A stretch of DNA of 64,000 nucleotides from Iodidimonas sp. SYSU 1G8 (lineage in GTDB: Bacteria > Pseudomonadota > Alphaproteobacteria > SMXS01), in contig NZ_JBBYXJ010000001.1 of NCBI RefSeq assembly GCF_039655775.1, positions 1,240,001-1,304,000 of the forward strand, given 5' to 3'. Numbering within the stretch: position 1 is the first letter of the stretch; each line of letters opens with the position of its first letter. Positions 59,540-64,000 of this stretch are shown here, piece after piece. The position numbers and the translations under genes were made by a program. The notes below the pieces were generated by a model. It was not told where the DNA came from. It saw nothing but the letters and a program-made list of their open reading frames with translations, and did no database searches.

Positions 59540-61117
59540 ATTTTCCCGGGCAAGCGCGTAAATCTCGTCGAGCCGCTCGCGCGCACGGCGAACAATGGAG
59601 GGTTCACGGGCCCAGGCGACGACGTGTTCGTAGCCATTCACCGCGGCCACCACCTCACCGCGCTTGAGGCGCAGGTTGGCCTCGACCAGCCTGATCTCGT
59701 GATTCATGGGCAGCAACAGCCGCGCCCGGGCGATCAGCGCCATCGCTTCATCCGAAGGTTTGCCCGGCCGGATAAGCCAGGTCCGCGCCAGCCCGATGAG
59801 GGCATCCGGCTCGTCAGGATTCATCGCGAGCGCCTGACGATAGACTTTCTCCGCCTCCTCCAGGGTGCCGGTCCAGGACGCATCGTTCGAGGTGAACTGC
59901 TGCGCGGCGCGCTGAACCATCAGATTGCCCTGCATCGCCAGCAATTCGGAACTGCGCCCCCGCGCGCGCTCGATGATGGATTCGGCGCGCGGAATGTCCT
60001 GATCCACCAGGGCGACCCATGCGAGCAGTGCCATCGCCCGCGTATTGTCCGGGTTCAGGGCCAGCGCCTCGTTCAGGAGAGCAATGCCCTGTTCACGGGC
60101 GGGCGAGAAATGCATGAGCGTGAACGCCACCTCTTCCTTGGCCTCATCGAGCGGCAGAACCCGCACCGAAGGCACCGGCAGCGGATCCGCCGGGCGGTCG
60201 AACTTATCGGCGTTAAAACGGCCTATGCGGCGATACTGCCGCATCGACCGCGTCGCCTCTTCGATGGACTGGCCGAAGATGTTCTCGAAGACCGGGACCG
60301 TATCGACCGTCGGCTGGTCCAGACGATCGAGAAACGCATAGAGCTTCTCGCGCCGGTCCGGGTCGGACATCAGGTAGTGCACGACCAGCCATGATTCGGC
60401 GTTGAAGTCGCCATTCTCGTGACCTGTCTCATAGCCCTTGGCGTTGAACAGCGCCCCGAGCGGAATCCAACGTGCTTTCTCAAGCGCCAGCACCCGGTGC
60501 ATGGGTGGGTCGCCCAATCGGTAGCGACCATCATTGGAGATGTCGTAAGTGGACAGGTACTCGGCATAGCCCTCGTGAAACCACAGCGGATACCGGCGCT
60601 TGGCATCCACTTCGAGCAGGTAGTGGACATATTCGTGGAAGACGCCATCCATGCCGACGCCGCGCATGTTCTGCTTGGCTCGGTAGAGCGGGCCATAGGC
60701 GGTTTGCGTGACCTCGAGACTGTCGGTGCCGTCGGGTGCCCGCGCGGTCAGGTTGACCACGGCGAGTCCGCCGCGATGGCTATGCTGGAACGCCCCGAAC
60801 ACCTGATCGTCGTCGATCAACGCGCGGAACTGTCCGGTCGTCGACAGCGCCACGACGTGAAACGGCAAAGGGTTCGATTCGATATCGAGATTGGTCGCCT
60901 TGATGACCAGCCGCCTGAAATCCTCAAGATTCTGCACCAGGTATCGCGCCCGGTCCTCGCCGGCATTGGTCAGCACCACGAAATTTTCCGTGCGCGCTTC
61001 GATCCATGTGTCCTCGGCGACCTGCCGCAAGGTCGGCGTTGATCCGCAGCCGCCGAGCATAACCACGACAAAAAGGGCACATGCTGCCTTCACCATACTG
61101 AACGTGCTGTCCGCCAT
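59510..61117 (-). CDS. HExxH lipoprotein peptidase-like protein with TPR repeats (DUF1570-like)
   Basis: 535 residues from ATG 61117. The signal ends in LGGC (Cys24), so it is a lipoprotein. The zinc motif HEYVH (161-165) and downstream WFHEGYAEY, with the third-ligand Glu, are gluzincin features of DUF1570-like proteins. The C-terminal half holds helical TPR-like repeats (GIALLNEALALNPDNTRAMALLAW, AEKVYRQALAMNPDEPDALIGLA). Likely an envelope metallopeptidase; target unknown. Convergent with the UDG gene, overlapping its 3' end by 30 nt. Confidence 0.82.
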   Translation of the reverse strand: MADSTFSMVKAACALFVVVMLGGCGSTPTLRQVAEDTWIEARTENFVVLTNAGEDRARYLVQNLEDFRRLVIKATNLDIESNPLPFHVVALSTTGQFRALIDDDQVFGAFQHSHRGGLAVVNLTARAPDGTDSLEVTQTAYGPLYRAKQNMRGVGMDGVFHEYVHYLLEVDAKRRYPLWFHEGYAEYLSTYDISNDGRYRLGDPPMHRVLALEKARWIPLGALFNAKGYETGHENGDFNAESWLVVHYLMSDPDRREKLYAFLDRLDQPTVDTVPVFENIFGQSIEEATRSMRQYRRIGRFNADKFDRPADPLPVPSVRVLPLDEAKEEVAFTLMHFSPAREQGIALLNEALALNPDNTRAMALLAWVALVDQDIPRAESIIERARGRSSELLAMQGNLMVQRAAQQFTSNDASWTGTLEEAEKVYRQALAMNPDEPDALIGLARTWLIRPGKPSDEAMALIARARLLLPMNHEIRLVEANLRLKRGEVVAAVNGYEHVVAWAREPSIVRRARERLDEIYALARENLNQPANALP

Positions 61118-61199
61118 GCAGTCCAAGCCCCTTTACCAGGCTAGAGATGTGGGGATAGGGTCTGCGCCACAAGAGACAAAATGGGGAAAGGTCTTACTC

Positions 61200-61688
61200 G
61201 TGGCACAAGTGACAACGCACTTCGACACTATCGATACCCTAGTCGGTCAGAAGATTGGTACGTCCGATTGGCTGACCGTGGATCAGGAACGCGTCAACAA
61301 ATTCGCCGAAGCGACCGGCGACTTTCAGTGGATTCACGTCAATCCGGAACGCGCCGCCAAGGAATTCATGGCCGGCGGCACCATCGCCCATGGCTATCTG
61401 ACCTTGTCGCTGCTGCCCTGCCTGATGCAGGACATCCTCAAGGTCGAGGGCGTCGGCCATGGCATCAACTATGGTAGCAACAAGGTACGTTTCACCAACA
61501 TGGTGAAGGTCGGATCGCGCGTGCGCGCTCACCAGACGCTGAAGAAGGTGGACAAGCGTCCGGACGGCGGCAAGCAGGCGACCTATGAAATCACGGTCGA
61601 GATCGAAGGACAGGAACGTCCGGCGCTGATCGCCGAGACGCTCGGGCTCATCTATCCCGGCGAAGGCTACTCTCTCTCGAAGGACTGA
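61200..61688 (+). CDS. MaoC family (R)-specific enoyl-CoA hydratase-like protein
   Basis: 162 residues from GTG 61200, with GGGGAAAGG upstream. Hot-dog fold with catalytic Asp and His in FAEATGDFQWIHVNPERA and the GGTIAHGYLTLSLLP segment; GINYGSNKVRFTNMVKVGSRVR follows. It hydrates trans-2-enoyl-CoA to (R)-3-hydroxyacyl-CoA, which can feed PHA synthesis or fatty-acid oxidation; which role is unknown. Carbonic anhydrase follows after 8 nt. Confidence 0.9.
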   Translation: MAQVTTHFDTIDTLVGQKIGTSDWLTVDQERVNKFAEATGDFQWIHVNPERAAKEFMAGGTIAHGYLTLSLLPCLMQDILKVEGVGHGINYGSNKVRFTNMVKVGSRVRAHQTLKKVDKRPDGGKQATYEITVEIEGQERPALIAETLGLIYPGEGYSLSKD

Positions 61689-61696
61689 CCACACGC

Positions 61697-62332
61697 ATGC
61701 CGAGCCAATGGATCCGACGCTTTGCCCAAGGATACCGGTCGTTTCGACAGAACTATTTCGAGACCAACCGCGCGCTGTTCAAGGAACTGAGCGACGGGCA
61801 GGCCCCGAAAGTCATGCTCGTCGCCTGTTGCGACTCGCGGGTTGAACCGGCCATTATCCTGGACTCGGGTCCTGGGGATCTGTTCATCGTCCGGAACATC
61901 GCCAACCTGATCCCGCCTTATCAACCCGACACATTCCATCACGGCACCAGCGCGGCACTGGAGTTCGCCGTGAACAGTCTGGGCGTGAGCCACATCGTCG
62001 TGATGGGGCACGCCGGGTGTGGCGGGATCCGTGCGGCCCTGACCGGCATCGGCGGCGAGACCGAGTTCATCGGTCCGTGGGTTTCGATGATCGGTCCGGT
62101 CCGGGACGAGGTGGTCCAGGCCTGCGGCGGTCGTCCGGAAGCGGAACAACAGCGGATGCTGGAACAGCGTTCGATTGTCTCCTCGCTTCGCAATCTGGAC
62201 AGTTTTCCATTCGTCGCGGAGGGCGTGAAGGCTGGCACGTTGTTCGTTCACGGCTGGTATTTCGATATCCACACGGGCGATCTGCTCGCCTACGATGCGG
62301 AGAAGGACGCATTCGGTCCTTTGCCGTTCTGA
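61697..62332 (+). CDS. beta-class carbonic anhydrase
   Basis: 211 residues. Zinc ligands and dyad: C45-D46-S47-R48 (CDSR), H105 and C108 (MGHAGCGG). The N-terminus PSQWIRRFAQGYRSFRQNYFETNRALFKELSDGQAPKVMLVAC is typical. It interconverts CO2 and bicarbonate in the cytoplasm. Start ATG 61697, 8 nt after the MaoC gene, so probably one operon. Confidence 0.95.
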   Translation: MPSQWIRRFAQGYRSFRQNYFETNRALFKELSDGQAPKVMLVACCDSRVEPAIILDSGPGDLFIVRNIANLIPPYQPDTFHHGTSAALEFAVNSLGVSHIVVMGHAGCGGIRAALTGIGGETEFIGPWVSMIGPVRDEVVQACGGRPEAEQQRMLEQRSIVSSLRNLDSFPFVAEGVKAGTLFVHGWYFDIHTGDLLAYDAEKDAFGPLPF

Positions 62333-62501
62333 GCCATGCGGCCGTGTGGAGAAAACGCCGCCGGTGATGTCACATCCGTTTGACTGAGGCCGCCGATATC
62401 CCCAGAGTTTCCCTCGCTCGGCATTGTTTAGCCGACTCGTGCTAATCGCCCGAGATCAATCCCAGGTCCGGTCGGCCTTTATACATGCATGGAGGACTTT
62501 A

Positions 62502-63599
62502 ATGCGTTCATGGCTCGCTCTGTCGCTGATGCTTCTGGCCGGTGTCTCCGGCTCCGCCAAGGCCGCCGAGGACAAGGTCCTGAACGTATACAACTGGTCG
62601 GACTACATCGCCGCCGACACGCTTGCCGCGTTCCAGAAGGAAACCGGGATCAAGGTCAACTACGACGTCTATGACTCAATGGCCATGCTCGAGGCCAAGT
62701 TGCTCGCCGGCCGCTCGGGCTATGATGTGGTGTTCCCGACCCTGACGCCATTCCTCGCCCAGCAGATAAAGGCGAAGATCTATCAGCCGCTCGACAAATC
62801 CAAGCTGCCCAACTACTCGGGCCTGTCGAAGACGATCCTCAAGACCATGTCGCATAACGATCCCCAGAATACCTACAGCGTGCCCTACATGGTCTCGCCG
62901 TCGGGTATCGGCATCAATGTGGACAAGGTGAAGAAAATCCTGGGCTCGGTCCCCGAAGGCAGCGGCGACCTGCTGTTCAGCCCCGCGGTAACCGCCAAGC
63001 TGAAGTCGTGCGGGATCAGCCTTCTCGATGATCCGGTCGACGTGATTCCCGCCGTTCTCGCCTGGATGGGCCGGAATCCGATCAGCCAGGAGAAGGCCGA
63101 TCTGGACGCCGCGATGGCCGCGTTGCAGAAAATCCGCGGCAATCTGAAGTACATCCACTCCTCGTCCTACATCAACGACCTCGCCAATGGCGACCTGTGC
63201 GTGGCGCAGGGTTATGGCGGCGATCTCATCCAGGCGCGTGACCGGGCGCGCGACGCGAAGAACGGCGTGAATATCCTGGTGCTGCTGCCCAAGGAGGGAA
63301 CGGCCTTCGTGATCGACACCATGGCGATTCCGGCGGATGCCCCGCACCCGAACAACGCGCATGCTTTCATCAATTACATGATGCGCCCGGACGTGGTCGC
63401 GGCGATCACCAATGAAACCGGATACGCAAACGCGGTCCCCGCGTCGATGAGCAAGGTCGACGACGCCATCAAGAACGACAAGTTCATCTATCCGAGCGAC
63501 GCGGAGCGGGAGAAAGGATATTCGATCCCGCCGGCGCCGAAAGGCTACGAGCGCCTGCGCACGCGCGCCTGGAACTCGTTCAAGACCGGGGTGAAATAA
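62502..63599 (+). CDS. polyamine ABC transporter substrate-binding protein (PotF-like)
   Basis: 365 residues from ATG 62502, preceded by GGAGGA. A Sec signal (LALSLMLLAGVSGSAKA) ends near residue 22. KVLNVYNWSDYIAADTLAAFQKETGIKVNYDVYDSMAMLEAKLLAGRSGYDVVFPT is the PotD/PotF start; the WNSFKTGVK end is usual. It binds putrescine or a related polyamine in the periplasm. The ATPase gene follows after 4 nt. A TATACA box lies 17 nt before the ATG, without a clear -35. Confidence 0.93.
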   Translation: MRSWLALSLMLLAGVSGSAKAAEDKVLNVYNWSDYIAADTLAAFQKETGIKVNYDVYDSMAMLEAKLLAGRSGYDVVFPTLTPFLAQQIKAKIYQPLDKSKLPNYSGLSKTILKTMSHNDPQNTYSVPYMVSPSGIGINVDKVKKILGSVPEGSGDLLFSPAVTAKLKSCGISLLDDPVDVIPAVLAWMGRNPISQEKADLDAAMAALQKIRGNLKYIHSSSYINDLANGDLCVAQGYGGDLIQARDRARDAKNGVNILVLLPKEGTAFVIDTMAIPADAPHPNNAHAFINYMMRPDVVAAITNETGYANAVPASMSKVDDAIKNDKFIYPSDAEREKGYSIPPAPKGYERLRTRAWNSFKTGVK

Positions 63600-63603
63600 C
63601 CCC

Positions 63604-64000
63604 ATGGCCAATGGCGCGCCGGGGCTTCAGGATAAACCCTGGACCGATCCCTCGGCTCGGCCCTTCGTCCAGATCGAAAACGTCTCGAAGCTTTATGGTG
63701 ACGTGACGGCCGTCAACGGGGTCGACCTGAACATCTACCGCGGCGAGTTCTTCGCCCTGCTGGGGGCCTCCGGCTGCGGCAAGACGACGCTGCTCCGGAT
63801 GCTGGCGGGTTTCGAAACGCCCAATGCCGGCCGCATCTTCATCGACGGCGTCGACATGGCCAGTATTCCGCCCTATCGGCGGCCGGTGAACATGATGTTC
63901 CAGTCCTACGCGCTGTTTCCGCACATGACCGTGGGGCAGAACGTCGCGTTCGGCTTGCATCAGGAGCGGCTGCCGCGCAAGCAGATCGCCGAGCGTGTGG
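63604..64000 (+). CDS. polyamine ABC transporter ATP-binding protein, N-terminal part (cut by window edge)
   Basis: Open from ATG 63604 to the last base, 132 codons, no stop. The VENVSKLYGDVTAVNGVDL-type opening (QIENVSKLYGD), Walker A GASGCGKTT (54-62) and the Q-loop region MMFQSYALFPHMTVGQNVAFGL identify a PotA/PotG-type ATPase. It powers uptake of the polyamine bound by the upstream protein (4-nt gap). The permease genes lie beyond the edge. Confidence 0.93.
   Translation, partial: MANGAPGLQDKPWTDPSARPFVQIENVSKLYGDVTAVNGVDLNIYRGEFFALLGASGCGKTTLLRMLAGFETPNAGRIFIDGVDMASIPPYRRPVNMMFQSYALFPHMTVGQNVAFGLHQERLPRKQIAERV

Overview
The window reads as chromosomal DNA of a GC-rich, free-living, aerobic alphaproteobacterium. 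The evidence is an aerobic-type cobaltochelatase pair (cobS-cobT) behind bolA and a J-domain gene, the purB / zeta ATPase inhibitor / purC-purS-purQ-purL / bolA / grxD purine block, a PHB/ketone-body gene set, and many acyl-CoA dehydrogenase and Rieske oxygenase genes. I cannot fix the order or genus. Most of the window is densely packed, ordinary chromosome. No prophage, transposase, integrase or CRISPR array was found.

Layout. 1-7.4 kb: end of aroB, a CBS-domain transporter, an auxin-efflux-type carrier, an Mpo1-like protein, then bolA (minus) facing the J-domain-cobS-cobT run. 7.4-9.7 kb: secreted proteins, then rpmB behind a perfect shared terminator. 9.8-16.3 kb: minus-strand catabolic genes (meaB, phosphotransferase, flavin-type oxidoreductase, acyl-CoA dehydrogenase, Rieske oxygenase) and a truncated hemoglobin. 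16.4-23.8 kb: exporter, typA, an MFS-NTF2-SDR group, a DUF2946-like protein and a frameshifted NAD(P)-binding gene. 23.9-28.1 kb: tRNA-Leu(UAA), a lipoprotein, a CinA-type protein, a vWA membrane protein, and the intergenic DNA with the most unexplained structure. 28.1-31.2 kb: sfsA, map, radC, a membrane protein. 31.2-35.1 kb: acetoacetate-CoA ligase, 3-hydroxybutyrate dehydrogenase and patatin. 35.2-42.6 kb: nitronate monooxygenase, two acyl-CoA dehydrogenases, an enoyl-CoA hydratase, a TetR regulator and a divergent Rieske oxygenase. 42.6-44.1 kb: a low-GC islet with a Panacea-domain (SocA-like) gene and an unrecognised partner. 44.1-50.5 kb: purine biosynthesis. 50.5-57 kb: PhoX-like protein, rpsD, trmJ, DUF934 and sulfite reductase. 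57.3-64 kb: choice-of-anchor protein, UDG-family protein, HExxH lipoprotein, MaoC dehydratase, carbonic anhydrase, and the start of a polyamine ABC transporter.

How it fits together. The core genes serve cobalamin, purine, sulfur and translation metabolism. The acyl-CoA/Rieske groups look like catabolism of an unidentified lipid-like or cyclic substrate feeding propionyl-CoA (MeaB) and acetoacetyl-CoA/PHB pools.

Best candidates for something undescribed are: (i) the Panacea-plus-unknown pair on low-GC DNA; (ii) the 27.6-28.1 kb interval, with an unannotated 46-residue membrane ORF, a cluster of five or more stems and a spaced pair of operator-like repeats, all upstream of a vWA protein whose 5' part is locally AT-rich; (iii) long nested inverted repeats at 24037-24149 and 40263-40403. 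All names are from reading the sequence; no database search was possible.
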